This document shows positions 1 through 13,829 of a stretch of 64,000 bases of DNA, one piece after another; position 1 is the stretch's first letter, and each line of letters opens with the position of its first letter. The stretch is from assembly GCA_025617375.2 (NCBI GenBank), contig JAMYGW020000003.1, positions 2,294,001-2,358,000 of the forward strand, in the 5' to 3' direction. Both the position numbers and the translations under genes were made by a program. The notes under the pieces are model-generated. The model was given only the letters and a program-made list of their open reading frames with translations, was not told the DNA's origin and made no database searches. Source of the DNA: Acarospora socialis (Eukaryota > Ascomycota > Lecanoromycetes > Acarosporales > Acarosporaceae).

Positions 1-207
1 GGCGTATTAGCGCAATCCGATTCCCGTTCAAATGATTCGATTCCGACCAAAAGTAAGAGGCTCGTACAAAGGTAGAGGGTAGACGGATCACGGTCGCTTC
101 GATAAATGGCGGATGAGAGGGAATAAAGGGTCAGTGACATCGTGTCACAGAGCGCTTGATGCCCTGACTGTGTGGCGTCGACTATACTCTACTCGTACTA
201 TAATACA

Positions 208-3200
208 CTACATGTATAACGACGCGACGGCAGTGATGTCTCTCTTGATCATCTCTTGGGACTCTTGCATCTTGAGGAATAGACTGGGGTCTCCAATGAT
301 CCTTGCCGCATTCTTCACTTCCCGGCAAGTCTCGTCAAGTCTGGTGATGACCCGCACGATGGTCCCCTCCAGTACGTCGGTGAGATCCATGATGCGGTTG
401 AACGACATCCCCCGAGCCCATTCGTACACTACCTCTACCATACCAAAGCGAGGACGACTGACAAAGTCGTTGGAGTCGTCACTGGAGAGGATCACTTGAT
501 ACTGTGTCTGAAATGCGTTGACCTTTTCAGAGATGTTGATAATGGTATCCCGTCCCTTCTCTAGGCTGGGCGTGAGCGTTGGAGCCACATCTGTCTTCTC
601 CTGGAAAACAAAGGCCGAGAGTAGAGCAACAATCTCTGCTGGCTCGAAGTCGGCTAGGACATTCTCGAGAATCAACTCCGTTAGGACCAATTCATCGGCA
701 GAATGGATCTGTGCGCCATTAACTCAGCAATCAACATGCCATTCAGTGCAGATGGAGCAGCTGACCTCGCAAGCCACTTTACCCTTGAGTTCCACGCGTG
801 AGTATTCGTCAATAAATCCCAGTGCCTTCAGAACCGAGATTCGCTGCTCGTAATCTGGCAAGAGTTGCAAATTCTGGTCGGACATGAGCTGTCTCAGCTG
901 GGTGATGTTCTCTTTGATCAACCACTGGTCATGCTCCATAGCAAACTGATTTCATATTAGGTTTTATTTTGGAGGCTGATGTACGGAAGTTTGCTAGGCT
1001 TACATGTCTCAGGAAGTCAGGGCACTGGACGCATTGACAGTGCTCTGCAGTCGAGGCAGCTGTCTTACGTTCGTCGAGGATGGTACGCAATTGCAAGTCC
1101 TTCAACCGAGACCAGTCCAGTTCTTCCCACTCGGGACATTCCCAAGAGCTACACAGCTTCGCAAGCTCCTCTTCTGCGAACTTTACTGCTTCTTTATCTT
1201 TCCTCAGGACACTTGGAAGATCGATCTAGAAGAGGCATCAATACGTTTTCTTATGCATAACGGTCCTCTAACCTTGATGACCGCTGTAGTGATACATTCA
1301 ACGTCGGTAAGAGGGACGTTGGCCGCTCTGAGCTTCATGTCCGATAGTTTGCTGGGAAGACCGACAAAAAGCCGCCTGAAAGTTGGGAGATAAGGGAGCA
1401 AATCGCTGGCTTGACGTGTTGCACTCAACGATCCAACTTCCAAGACCTGCACGGTTGGGGTGAGGCCCTTGCTAACACCTTCTCGGAGCAGAACACCTGC
1501 CGTACGAATGCCGTCCTACCATCGATTTAGTCTTTACCTCTGACTTAAAAAGTAAACAGTCACACATACCTTACGGAAAACGATGAGTCGCTTTGGTGCG
1601 ATCATCCGTCTACCCACTGGAGACGAAAGAAGTCCTTGATGAAGTTCTGTTGTCAAAGCCTGAAACTCCATGCATGCTTGATGGCACGCTGCCAGGTCCG
1701 TGTCGCAGATATCGCATGGCTCCCGTTTAACTTTTGCGAGATCAGCCTCCGAGAGCTTGACCTGCTTTTCATGTTCGGGTAATAGTGCCTGAGTGGCATG
1801 CTCGCTGAAACTTCTCTTGATCATCTCTTCTATCTTTAACGCTTCCACGCGGAGGAGGTTCAGTATCATGTTGTATGTCAACCGAAATTGCGATCGCAGC
1901 TTTGTCGGATCACCAAGGATCATCTGTCGAAGTGTGGCAACAGGCGGAGCTTCATCACTGCCCGGTGCTACGATAATAACAGACCCGACAGGATCGAGAC
2001 CTCGACGCCCAGCTCGACCTGCCATTTGGGTGTACTCTCCCGGCAGTAAATCTCGGAAGGCGTGTCCGTCATGCTTGCGGAATCCAGAGAACACCACCGT
2101 TCGAGTTGGTAGATTCAGGCCCATTGCGAAGGTCTCAGTAGCAAACAGTACCTTGACCAAGGTCCTCGCGAAGAGAATCTCGACCATCTCTTTAACAATA
2201 GGCAAAAGGCCACCATGGTGGACAGCTATCCCGCGGCTCAGCAATTCACGAAGGCGGCGTATTTGTGGCAAATTGCGGTCCTCAGGCTTGAGCCTAGCGA
2301 CGGATCTCTCAATAGTCATGTGGATTGCACTTCGTTCGGCTGCGGTACAGAAGTCGAGATTGGACAGAGCGTCGGCGTTTTCCTCACATCGTCTCTTTGA
2401 GAACACAAAGATACAAGCGGGAAGAAGGTCTTGCTTTCTCAAATGCTGGACAAGGTGTACCCAAATATTTCGATCTTGAGCTGCAGTGGTGCGACCACCA
2501 CCACGTCCAGTCCTTGCAATATTGCCTGCCCCTCGTTGTGGTGTGCCTCTACTGCGCTGTTGTTGCCCACCTCGCTGTGGCCCGCCACGCTGAGGCTGGC
2601 CGCGCGCTGCTCTCGTATTCCCACCACCACGCGAATTTGATGTAGCTTCCGCTGCCTGAGCTGCTTTATTCTTGTCTTTTCCGGAGAGCTCGTCATTGGC
2701 TTCCTTCCAGCCTGCCTCAATGAACCTCTTGTCCGCATTAACAATCTTGTGCATCTTCTTATTTGCCCACAGGTAATGTTCCAAAGGGACCGGCCGCTTG
2801 GGTGTAGATATCACGTAGATATCCTTTTTCTTAGTCCTGCCAACCCACGACGCGAACTCATACGTATTGGGTACCGTGGCCGACAGTAGGATGAGTGTGA
2901 CATGCTCAGGAAGCATAATAATAACTTCTTCCCACACTACACCCCGTTCCAGGTCATTGACGTAGTGGACCTCATCGAAGATCACAAACTCGACATCCCG
3001 GATCAGATCCGCGCCCCTGTAGAGCATGCTCCTAAGGATCTCAGTGGTCATAATCAAACAACTCGCCTCTGGTCGGATCTGCACATCTCCAGTAAGGATC
3101 CCTACATCATCGAATGTATGCCTGAAATCACGGAACTTCTGGTTGCTGAGGGCCTTAATTGGTGACGTATAAATGGCCTTGGTCATATGTTTCGCAGCCA

Positions 3201-4320
3201 AAGCTATCGAATACTCCGCGACCACGGTCTTTCCTGCTGAAGTATGTGCGGCTACAAAGACAGAATCTCCGTCCTCTAGATGGTAGATTGCTTCTTTCTG
3301 GAAGGTATCAAGCTCGAAAGGCCAGTCTTTCGCCATATCCGGTACGAGCTCACGGAAGTTCGTCATGTTGCGAGAAACGTCCACCATATGAGCCCACTCC
3401 TTAGTTCCTCTCTTAGAACTTGATGCTGCGAGCGGACCTCTTGCTTCTAGAGCTGGATACTCCACAGGTAGTAGAGAGTCAATGTCCTCCTCGTCATCTT
3501 CGCCCGACAAGTGATCATTGCTGGTCTCATCAACTCTTACACCGTTGGTGGTAACCTGAGTCTGTGCACTGGCAAGCAAAGAAGCTTCTGGCTCCTCTTT
3601 CAGAGTTGTCTCGATCTCGTCGGTATCTTTCTCATTCACCTTAGATTGCGCCTTTGCTAGGTTGAGACCCCTTGTGAACCCTGGTGGTACCTCAAGCAGT
3701 GCTCCTTCGGTACCGAAGCTGAAGACCCGGTCCAAAGCACTGGTCTTTGGCCCTTGGACCTTCTCCCCAGCCCTGAGAGCCTCATCCTCCAGCTCCGCCG
3801 CCTTTTCCACTCCCTCTAATCCACCGGGCGTGAATGGAAAGAAACCAGCCGCGCCTCGGACAAAGTCTGCTCTATTGGCCGGCTTGCGTAGCAACGACGT
3901 AGAGTTCTTGGCCGTAGCACTGCTGGCAGGGACTGTGACTTCTTCATAGCCCGTCACTCTCCCTTCGAGACCCTCACGTACAAAGCGTGTAATTGTTCGT
4001 GTTTGTGTGGGTGCCAGGGCAAACAGCTCGGTGTAATCAGCCGGTGCAATCCAGCGGCTACAGCAGTTGCCTTAATTGGATGATCGTTTACAGAGATCTC
4101 ATGTGATTACATACTGTTGCAGCTTGTTGAGCCAATCTGAACCAAATACTGTCGAAGGTGCCAGGAACTCATCCTCGAGGTCTTTCTTCAAGTCATTCTC
4201 AGATCTTCTTGCCCGTTTCCGGGGCCTGCGTTCGTCCAGTACTGCGTCGACTGAGCCTTCGCCGCACAGAATGTCACTAAGCTGGAGCTGTTGTAGAGTC
4301 GAAATGATATCTTGCGTCAT
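208..4320 (-). CDS. SKI2: Ski2 DExH-box RNA helicase of the cytoplasmic Ski complex
   Basis: ATP-dependent RNA helicase that feeds cytoplasmic mRNA to the exosome for 3'-5' decay, with Ski3 and Ski8. Six exons join in phase: 4320-4115, 4057-1570, 1515-1273, 1225-1004, 945-766, 708-208, giving 1279 residues, close to the usual Ski2 length. Introns are 47-58 nt with GTATGT/GTAAGC-type donors. Seen: an N-terminal block [13 protein letters not shown], Walker A AHTSAGKT near residue 340, DEVH near 430, [10 protein letters not shown] near 746, and a C-terminal DSHCT domain ([12 protein letters not shown]). An Arg-Gly-rich spacer (about residues 544-593) separates the two RecA lobes. The start is the first Met of exon 1 and is the least certain part. 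It lies tandem to the CSM3 homologue, which ends 257 bp upstream. Confidence 0.95.
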
Positions 4321-4577
4321 TGTACCTGGTTCAAATACATCTCCTGGTGTTATGTTTATTTGTGTGTATTTAAATCAGTGGTGTCGTAGGTAAAACAGTT
4401 GCACTCAACGGAAGCGAGTTGAGGTTTTAGGGTGCAACATTGATTGATATCTAGCCTACCAGACAGACATACTCCAAATATCTTCTTGTACTTGAACTTA
4501 AATGGATATTGCCCTGCTGATACTCCGAAACTCCAATTCATGCTGCGCTATACAGGGTATTACATATGGGAATCGGT

Positions 4578-5677
4578 TTACCACATATCATCCATGCCAG
4601 CCATGGCCTCCATCTCATCCTGGAAGTCATCTACTGCAGGTAGCGCAGAGGTTCGACCTGCACTACCTCCTTCATAGCCGTTCCGATAAAGATCACCATT
4701 AGCTGCATCTTCCGCTAACAGCATGTCTAACTCATCCTCGTCCGGCCGAGGTCCAGTAGTGTCTCCTCTGACAAACAGACCGTCACTACCCAAATCCCTC
4801 CCCTTTGATGGAGCCCTAGTCACTCGCACAGCCCCAGGAGTCGCGGTATACAAGTCATCGTCTGCTTCCAGAGACGGACGGGGAGGCGTGTGCGGCCTTT
4901 GCTGCGGTTGAGCTGAGTCCACATCCGGGATTGACGCTGATCCAGCCCTTTTCTTTGCTCTCTTTGCATCAATTGCGGGACCTTGCGCTTTATATGTATT
5001 GCTGGAGGTGCTTCGACTCTGCCCCAGATCATGGTCGAACGAGCTTCTCGGCTTCCCTTCGTCAATCCATTCTCGTCTCATAGTCTGCATACGCTTGCTA
5101 TGACCAAGCTTCTCGATGATGACGAGTGCATCGGCAAACTTGGCTCTTGGATATAAGTCATCGAGCCACAGTTGGTAGAAGTTGAGCAGCCGGGTAAGGT
5201 CCGTATACTTAGAATCCGTAAGCCAAGTACGAAATCAAAGTGTGACACTTGAAAGGTGTCCTACCTCATGACCTTTACCTTTGAATTTCAAACGATCTTT
5301 GGCTATTCGTCTCAGCTTCGGAATACCACCTTGCGAGAGAAGTCTGTAGGTATAGTCAGATCCTAGCTAGTGGGCTTCATATATCTCCATCGATCATACC
5401 GAGCTTCGTCTAGCTTCGCAACAGGACGCCGCTTCCGTGATACTTTGATCTCCTCCTCGATGCCAAGGCCTATACCAGTGTAGCTTTTATCCTTCCCTCG
5501 ACGTGGTTCGATTTTCGTGGTGACATCCATATTTGTATCCACATCACGGAAGACGTCATCGATTCCAGCATCGTAGTTGAAAAGATCATCCAATTCATCG
5601 CCTGCGGGTGACGCATCGACGTTGCGTACTCGTGGGGGTTTTTCTGGAGGAGAAGGACGACGATGGTGAGAATCCAT
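4578..5677 (-). CDS. CSM3: Replication fork protection factor Csm3/Swi3 (TIPIN family)
   Basis: Nuclear protein that pairs with Tof1/Timeless to stabilise paused replication forks and relay the S-phase checkpoint. Three exons, minus strand: 5677-5400, 5343-5265, 5207-4578, joining in phase to 328 residues. The conserved Swi3 domain spans all three exons: RPVAKLDEAR, then LLSQGGIPKLRRIAKDRLKF and GKGHE, then LLNFYQLWLDDLYPRAKFAD and EWIDEGKP. The C-terminal third is acidic and disordered-looking (DEDELDMLLAEDAANGD). The gene is divergent from NUXM, with 266 bp between the two ATGs, so the promoter is probably shared. Confidence 0.92.
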
Positions 5678-5943
5678 CTCAAGTCCTGGTTGGGGGTCTG
5701 CCGTCGAGAATTGTTTTCAGATTGAACCTCAACTTCAATCGCGTCGGAGGGAGTTTCTAATCATACACTGTCTGGGAGACGCGTTTCGCGTTGCTACTGA
5801 GCCACATACAGCCTCGGATGTTCGCTTAAGGTTGGTGTGGCTGAACCGTCTCGCTAACGTTAAAGAGCTACCTTACCCGCTATCCACCTCCTCCATACCT
5901 TAAGTGCAAGCGGGCTGTATCACGACGAGGTGTCGAATGCACA

Positions 5944-6734
5944 ATGGCAGAAGCACAGAGAGCATATGTTCCGGCAAAGAAGATACACACAGATTATCCG
6001 GTGAGATAGGGACTCTCACATGGTTTTCTACCGACTAACGGCTTGAACAGTTGATTGACAGTGACCCGTATGTCTCATCTTGATTTAGGACTTTCTCTAC
6101 CTTGTTGAATGCTGAGACTCGACATAGGCACTTCAAACGGGTGCTCAAATATGCACGACCTTCGGACTATGCTCAGGGCGCTACCACTACAGCATTCGGT
6201 CCCGCCTTGATGATGCTATGGGAGCGGGTTGCGCCCTCGTACGTCGGTCGAGGGGGCTTCGCACCTATTATGCGATTGACATCCGTCATCTCTCTTGGAG
6301 CCGGATTCCTAGTTTTCTACCAACAATCAGCTCGTTAGTTAACCGGAGTCCTTCTCAAAGTCCTCTACATCGTGCTGACCGCGTCCGTATCCGCACTAGT
6401 ACGCTTTTATGGGTTCACCGAGAACAAACGCGAGTACGACATGGATATGCGGGAGATGGTAGATAAAGTCAAGAAGGGCGAGCCGCTATACGGACGGTCT
6501 GAATTGACCCCATACATGCAAGGCGTGGCATCCAGAAATTCCAGATACACAGGGCTTTGGCTTCATGTCATACCATGGTTCAACTTTGTGAATCATGAAC
6601 AGGTACGGTAGCAACGTCGAGTATTTGGGATGTATCATCTAATTCTTGTCAAGCACGGAGTCGATACTGCGAAGTATTACCAGCAAGCAGAGAGGGAATT
6701 GGAAGCTGAGCGGACCGGCACCGCTGCATCATGA
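5944..6734 (+). CDS. Mitochondrial complex I accessory subunit NUXM (20.9/21 kDa)
   Basis: Inner-membrane accessory subunit of NADH:ubiquinone oxidoreductase. Five exons: 5944-6000, 6051-6067, 6128-6333, 6400-6602, 6654-6734, 187 residues in all. Exon 2 is only 17 nt. Seen: DYPLIDSDPHFKRVLKYARP at the start, a glycine-rich hydrophobic stretch after VGRGGFAPIMRLT, then the conserved LRFYGFTENKRE, LTPYMQGVASRNSRY, PWFNFVNHEQHG and a charged tail. Length and block order match the fungal 20.9 kDa subunit. It supports a respiring ascomycete rather than a Saccharomyces-like yeast, which lacks complex I. Confidence 0.92.
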
Positions 6735-7082
6735 GTTAGTTGGATGACGAATTTAGAACAGGGAGCTAAAGCGCGCGGGGTAACGTCCTCGCTGCTCAGC
6801 GCTCAATTCTGTGGTGGTATGGGATTTTCGTCGGCGCTTCACTTGTACATACGTTTTCTATGGCACGTCTAACATTTCCCACACAATCCATGGACTCTCG
6901 CTCCTGCACTACTTCGGCTTAAGACGAAAACATAAGCCACATTTTTCTCTCTGTATCCGACTTTCCTCGTTCCCACGCCAGTGGAAGGCTCTCCTATCAG
7001 CTGGGAGGACACCAGGCAGGATGCTGAGCGAATGTCCTACCTGTGGAGATGGTCCCTTTACGTTCCTCCATTGAGATATCTT
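6735..7082. other. Intergenic, convergent 3' ends
   Basis: Region between the convergent ends of NUXM and TAD2. One open frame starts at 6811, but its peptide has no recognisable features. I see no repeat or RNA gene, and expect only 3' untranslated sequence. Confidence 0.6.
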
Positions 7083-7938
<856 letters not shown>

Positions 7939-8186
7939 GCTGTGATGTCTTCTGAGAGCAACGGCCCTGATGGTTCCTAAGCGAACAATTGCTTCACCCG
8001 TAGCGTCGGCTCTTCCCGAAAGCCTAGAAGCAGTTTACTTGACATGTGAAGATCATCCGTTCAAACCAGCAGGGTACAACCATTTGACAGGGACGCAACA
8101 ATGACCGGAGTCGGGCTTGAATCCGCCGGCCTTAGAGGCTAAGATATATTCTGGTGCAAGAGAGATCAGATAGAAACTTGGCCAAG

Positions 8187-11100
8187 ATGTCAGAAACAGT
8201 GAGAGCTCTCATGAGCTTAGCTACTACTACTGCGGGCTCGCAGCTTTCTACTTCATCTCCAACTCTTGATAGTCCACCAAGCAGCTCGTTCCTTGGTCTA
8301 TCAGGCCGCTTAGTGTTGTTTCTTCTCCGCGTTCTACCTAGTATTCTTTACTGGCTGGTTACGTTCACGACAATCACCTTACCAACATGGCTCTTCACGC
8401 TCTTTTCGACAAGTTTGACGTTTACCATGAATTTTACTACTCTGTGAGTCCTCTTCTTGGGCCCACAAGGACCTACTGACGTGCGTAGACTGCTTATAGC
8501 CCTTGCGTTTGCATCCACCGTCAGCTGGTTCGTCCGGTACCGCTTTCTAAACATGTACGCACGGCTCCCCACAGAACCGCAGCGCAAAGAGCCACAGATA
8601 GACTTATTCCCGGACACACAAGAGGGTGACTCGAAACCTGGCTTGGCCAATTACCTGGACGAGTTCCTTAGTGCTATAAAGGTCTTCGGGTATTTGGAAC
8701 GGCCAGTCTTCCACGAGTTGACAAGGACTATGCAGACAAGGAAGCTGATTGCCGGTGAGACGCTGTTGCTAGAGGAGGAGAAAGGATTCTGTCTTGTTGT
8801 GGACGGTTTTGTGCAGATTTTCGTCAAATCTAATAGAGATACGCGAGAGTTGGACGAGGAAGCCGGATTCCACGGCAGCGCGGATTCTTATAATGAAGAG
8901 GAAGAGCACCATGAGCATGGCAATCAAGGTTACCAGCTTCTAACCGAAGTCAAAAACGGAGCGTCCATGTCATCCCTGTTCTCGATTCTTTCGCTCTTTA
9001 CCGAAGACGTTAAGTTGCGCTATGGGGGAGACGATGATACCGGCAGGGGTTCCAGCTCATCAAGCGGTGGATTCAATGGATGGGTCAATTCTGAGTCTGG
9101 GCCGACGAGCCCTGCAAGAGTGTCCGAGAGTCCTACCCGACAATCGTTGCACCACAAGCGTCACGCCTCTAGTATCCCTAATGGTGGCGCGCAAATGCCC
9201 AGTGTACCGCCTCTTTCGCTAGATTTCAACGCCGATGGGAAGGAGAGACGACGCTCAGACCATGACAGACAACAAGGGCGTAGGAGACTGGGAAAATCAA
9301 AATCTGTGCACCCTGACATTGTTGCAAGGGCAACGGTTGATACGACCATCGCCATTATTCCTGCGAGCGCTTTCCGGCGACTTACTCGAGTTTATCCCAA
9401 AGCAACAGCACATATTGTACAAGTTATTCTAACACGCCTCCAGCGCGTTACACTAGCTACTGCCCAATCGTATCTCGGTCTGACTACTGAAGTCCTACGC
9501 ACTGAAAAGCACATGAATCGGTACACAACCTACGATTTACCAAATCACTTACGTGGTACTGCTCTGGATCGGCTGAAGGACAAGTTCACCAAGGAGAAAG
9601 AGCGCGTTGGGCCAGAAGACAGTAGCAAAGGGATTGCTCTGCATAATCCCAGTGCAGGCAGACGAAGACGGTCCAGCAGCCACTTACGGAACGACCTTGC
9701 CATTCAAGCAAGGTTGGCGGCGGCACAAAATGGAACACTCACCGAGCCTATTAAACAACTCCCAAATCCGAGCGCGCCAAGCGAACATGACAGGCTAGTT
9801 AGTCCAGGTGATCTTCTCAGTAACATCCAACTTTCAAGGTTCGGCCATCGCGCATATCCAAGTTTCTCCGGCAGTGGACCCTTCAACCAGGCTTTCCAGG
9901 AGTTGGATATCTCACGACAAGGTCCCCTCAGCCCTCTGGCGAAAGGAGAGCATGCGCCGTTTGTGGCCCCATCTTTGCGCAATGGTCTGCAACTACATCG
10001 TCAGGATTCTCTAGACGAGGACACATTGTTTCGGGAGTCCATTTTGGAATGTATCGTCAAAGCAATTGGGCTAACGAATACAAAGGACGCTCTGAAGAAG
10101 CCCGCTGATTCCGTTGAACAGTCCCCTCGCTTGGTATCTTGGGATTCAACCCGGCAAAAAGCGGTATTCAACAACGCTTTTGGGTTTATCGATCCATATG
10201 AAAGTTCCGTGGATGGAGAATCAGAGTCAATCACCTCGATTTCTGGGCTGAGCACAGGAGGAACGTCCTTCAGTAACCACAGCTTGAGCCATGAGCTTAG
10301 GGATGATATTGAGATAGTGTACTTTCCAAAGGGTGCAGTCTTGGTGGAGCAAGGCGAACGAAATCCAGGGCTCTATTATGTGATTGACGGATTCCTCGAT
10401 GTCAGCACTCCTGTCGATGAGGGTAGAGGGGAATCGGACATCTTGGGAGCACAGCATATAAACCCTGGCCATCAAGCGGACGACCTATTTCCAGGGTTGA
10501 CAAAAACGGGAACGAATTCGTCCCGCACGTCTTCTGTGCTTGGTGGCCCTCAAGGTGCAAAGAAGAAGAAGAAGCAGGCGCGGAAGAGCTTGTTTCTAAT
10601 CAAGCCTGGTGGCGTAGCCGGCTACATAGGCACCATTTCATCGTACAGATCCTTTGTTGATGTTACAACCAAGACAGACGTATACGTCGGCTTCTTACCT
10701 CGCACGTCTGTAGAAAGAATTGTGGAAAAGTACCCAGTAGTACTGCTGACCATGGCTAAGCGGCTTACGAGCCTCCTTCCTCGTCTCATTTCGCACATCG
10801 ACTTTGCCTTGGAATGGGTTCAAGTCAATGCGGGCCAAGTGATCCATCACCAAAACGACGAGAGTGATGCAATCTACATCGTACTGAATGGTCGTCTGCG
10901 GGCCATCTTGGAAAAGGAAGACGGCAAGATGAGGGTCGTTGGAGAGTATGGTCAAGGCGAGAGCGTGGGTGAGCTCGAAGTCATGACCGAATCGACAAGG
11001 CCGGCTACGTTGCATGCGATCCGAGACACGGAATTAGCAAAACTCCCGAAAAGTCTCTTCAACAGTCTCGCTCTGGAACACCCTGGTATAACCATCAAAA

Positions 11101-12812
11101 TATCGAAGATCATCGCCCAGCGTATGCGGGCACTGGTGGAGGATCCCCTCCTGGAGCAAGGGAAAGAAAAGACTACTGGCGCAGCCAGCAACAACGTCAG
11201 CTCTACCTTAAACCTTCGTACTGTTGCTATCTTGCCGGTCACTGCAGGCGTACCGGTGGTTGAGTTCGGGGGTAGACTCATCAACGCACTCTCGCAAATC
11301 GGAGTCGTGAATGGTGTCACTACTTTGAATCAGGCTGCCATTCTCAACCATCTTGGAAGGCATGCGTTTAACAGAATGGGGAAGTTGAAGCTATCTCAAT
11401 ACTTGGCAGATCTCGAGGAAAAGTACGGCATGGTTCTCTACGTTGCCGACACTAATGTCAATTCTCCATGGACCCAGACGTGCATCACTCAAGCGGATTG
11501 CATTCTGCTGGTAGGGCTTGGAGAAGGCTCACCCAATATAGGCGAGTATGAAAGATTTTTACTTGGCATGAAGACAACAGCAAGGAAAGAGCTAGTTCTG
11601 CTACACGTCGAGCGCTACTCACCACCTGGTCTTACTCGAAAGTGGCTTCGAAACCGGATGTGGATCAATGGCGGCCACCATCACATCCAAATGGCATTTC
11701 GAATCCAGTCGGAACCAGTGCACCCGCAGACAAAGCGCTTTGGCTCTGCCTTGAAGCAACGTGTACAGGTGTTGCAAGCGGAAATCCAAAAGTACACCTC
11801 ACGCAGGATACGACAAACGCCCTTGTATTCGGCAGAAACGCCGTTCAAAGGCGACTTCCATAGGCTGGCGCGGAGACTGTGTGGCAAATCGGTCGGCCTT
11901 GTACTCGGCGGTGGTGGCGCAAGAGGCATCTCGCAGGTTGGAGTCATCAGAGCGCTTGAAGAGGCTGGTATACCTATTGACATAATCGGCGGTACATCCA
12001 TAGGCTCCTTCATCGGCGCACTGTACGCTCGTGACGCCGATGTGGTACCTATGTATGGCCGGGCGAAGAAGTTCGCCGGTAGAATGGGCAGCATGTGGAG
12101 ATTCGCGCTTGACCTAACGTATCCGTCCGCCTCTTACACTACGGGCCACGAATTCAACCGGGGTATATTCAAGACGTTTGGCGATTCTCAGATCGAAGAC
12201 TTCTGGCTGGAGTTCTACTGCAATACTACCAACATCAGCAAGAGCCGTGCCGAGTATCACACTAGCGGCTACGTCTGGCGCTACGTGCGCGCATCCATGT
12301 CCCTTGCCGGCCTCCTGCCTCCGCTGTGTGACGAAGGCAGCATGCTACTCGATGGCGGCTACGTGGACAATCTGACAGTCGCCCATATGAAGTCCCTCGG
12401 CGCCGACGTGATCTTCGCCGTCGACGTCGGCAGTCTCGACGACAACTCGCCGCAAGCCTTTGGCGATTCTCTCTCCGGTTTCTGGGCCTTCATCAACCGG
12501 TGGAACCCCTTCTCCTCCTACCCGAACCCACCGACGCTGTCTGAGATCCAAGCTCGCCTCGCATATGTGTCCAGCGTCGACGCTCTGGAGAGCGCAAAGA
12601 CGACTCCTGGTTGCCTCTACATGCGCCCACCTATCGATCCGTATGGGACGCTGGACTTTGCCAAGTTCGACGAGATCTACCAGGTCGGGTACAAGTTCGG
12701 GAGGGAGTATCTGGCGAAGTTGAGGGATAAGGGCGTCTTGCCGGTCATGGAGGAGACGGAGGAGAAGAAGAACCTGCGGAGGACGATGGCGCCTAGGAGG
12801 GCTAGTGTATAG
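8187..12812 (+). CDS. NTE1: Lysophospholipase NTE1 (neuropathy target esterase family)
   Basis: ER-membrane serine esterase that deacylates phosphatidylcholine and lysophosphatidylcholine. Two exons, 8187-8443 and 8489-12812, joined across a 45-nt intron, 1526 residues, normal for the family. Seen: N-terminal hydrophobic segments ([16 protein letters not shown] and a second one split by the intron), cyclic-nucleotide-binding-like domains starting near residues 155, 690 and 856, and a patatin domain with oxyanion motif GGGGARG (about 1226), nucleophile motif GTSIG (about 1254) and DGG (about 1374). The region between the first and second cNMP-like domains is serine-rich and low in complexity. 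The ATG at 8187 was chosen over an earlier frame opening because it starts the family's usual N-terminus. Confidence 0.95.
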
Positions 12813-13052
12813 ATCTTTCGTCTGGTATTCTGCAACCGTTCTGCGACCAGCTCAGTTAGCTTTGGAGTTGAAACCCTGCATGGGATGGCGTCGTTTGCTT
12901 GGCCAGGACTGTATAGAACTATACCCAATCAAAACTCGTACCGCCTATGCTTGGTTGCAAGTGAATCGCCCGTATCCAATAGCAGCGCATGCCGTCTTTG
13001 CCGTAGGACCGCCAAAAAAACTCAGACGCCCCGCCGGGCGCAAAACATGAAT

Positions 13053-13133
13053 CGACACCTGTGTGATTCGAACACACGCTCCCGAAGGAAACAGCTTAGC
13101 AGGCTGCCGCATTAACCACTCTGCCAAAGTGCC
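13053..13133 (-). tRNA. tRNA-Ser (GCU anticodon)
   Basis: Class II tRNA of 81 nt without intron. Acceptor strands GGCACTT and AGGTGTC pair with two G-U pairs. The D stem is GCA/TGC, the anticodon stem GCAGC/GCTGT with loop CTGCTAA (anticodon at 13098-13100), and the long variable arm is a TTCC/GGAG-type hairpin. The T arm is GTGTG TTCGAAT CACAC, and the discriminator base is G. A run of four T on the transcribed strand lies just downstream (13042-13045), a suitable Pol III terminator. Confidence 0.95.
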
Positions 13134-13829
13134 CTCTATTGTCACCGTAGTGATCTGATCAAACCGTTGCGCCAACGGCGTTTTCGTCATTGAGAGAGGA
13201 GGCGGTTATTTTGGTACATGATGATTTAAAAATGGAATAGGTGGCCATTGCGCCGTGCCGCCCTAAGCGAAGAAGAAGCTTAAATTAGCGCACCGGACCA
13301 GCAATGTAATTCCGAGACATGACTGTCTTATGCACTGCGATGGAGTTATGCTACAGTCATCGCCAGGGTTTTATCAGATTCAAATGATCCTCCAGTACTG
13401 TCACAGCTAGACATAGTCTAAGGCAAGACCCAAGTATTGACATCCCTTAGGTCACGAATGTGGATATCACCCGGTCGCGGCACTGCGCTGAAGGTGTCAG
13501 TTAGCCTCATAACATGGGTCGCTCTTTATACGCAAGCCAGCAGCTTACGCCCTCCTGCCCCTGTTCCTATGATTGCTTACAGCGCTTAGGCTAAATGGAA
13601 CCGATGAAAGCTACTAAATAGACTGGCAGACGGAGGGTACGAGTAATAATACGGTGACACCCGAAGCAACTCTTAGGATGAACTGTGCCGCGCACACACT
13701 TCGAATTTCGCAGCTTGCAATGTCGCTGTCTTTTGGTCATTCCATTTCACAACGTCTATATTTCAGTTCAAATAAGCTGTTATTCTTGCTTTTAGCTGAT
13801 CGTTGAATTGTTTGCATCGCTCGACTTCG
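13134..13829. other. Intergenic, upstream of the DHCR24-like gene
   Basis: No gene seen. All frames are short and none carries a recognisable motif. It contains the 5' flank of the tRNA and presumably the promoter of the sterol reductase-like gene. Confidence 0.5.
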
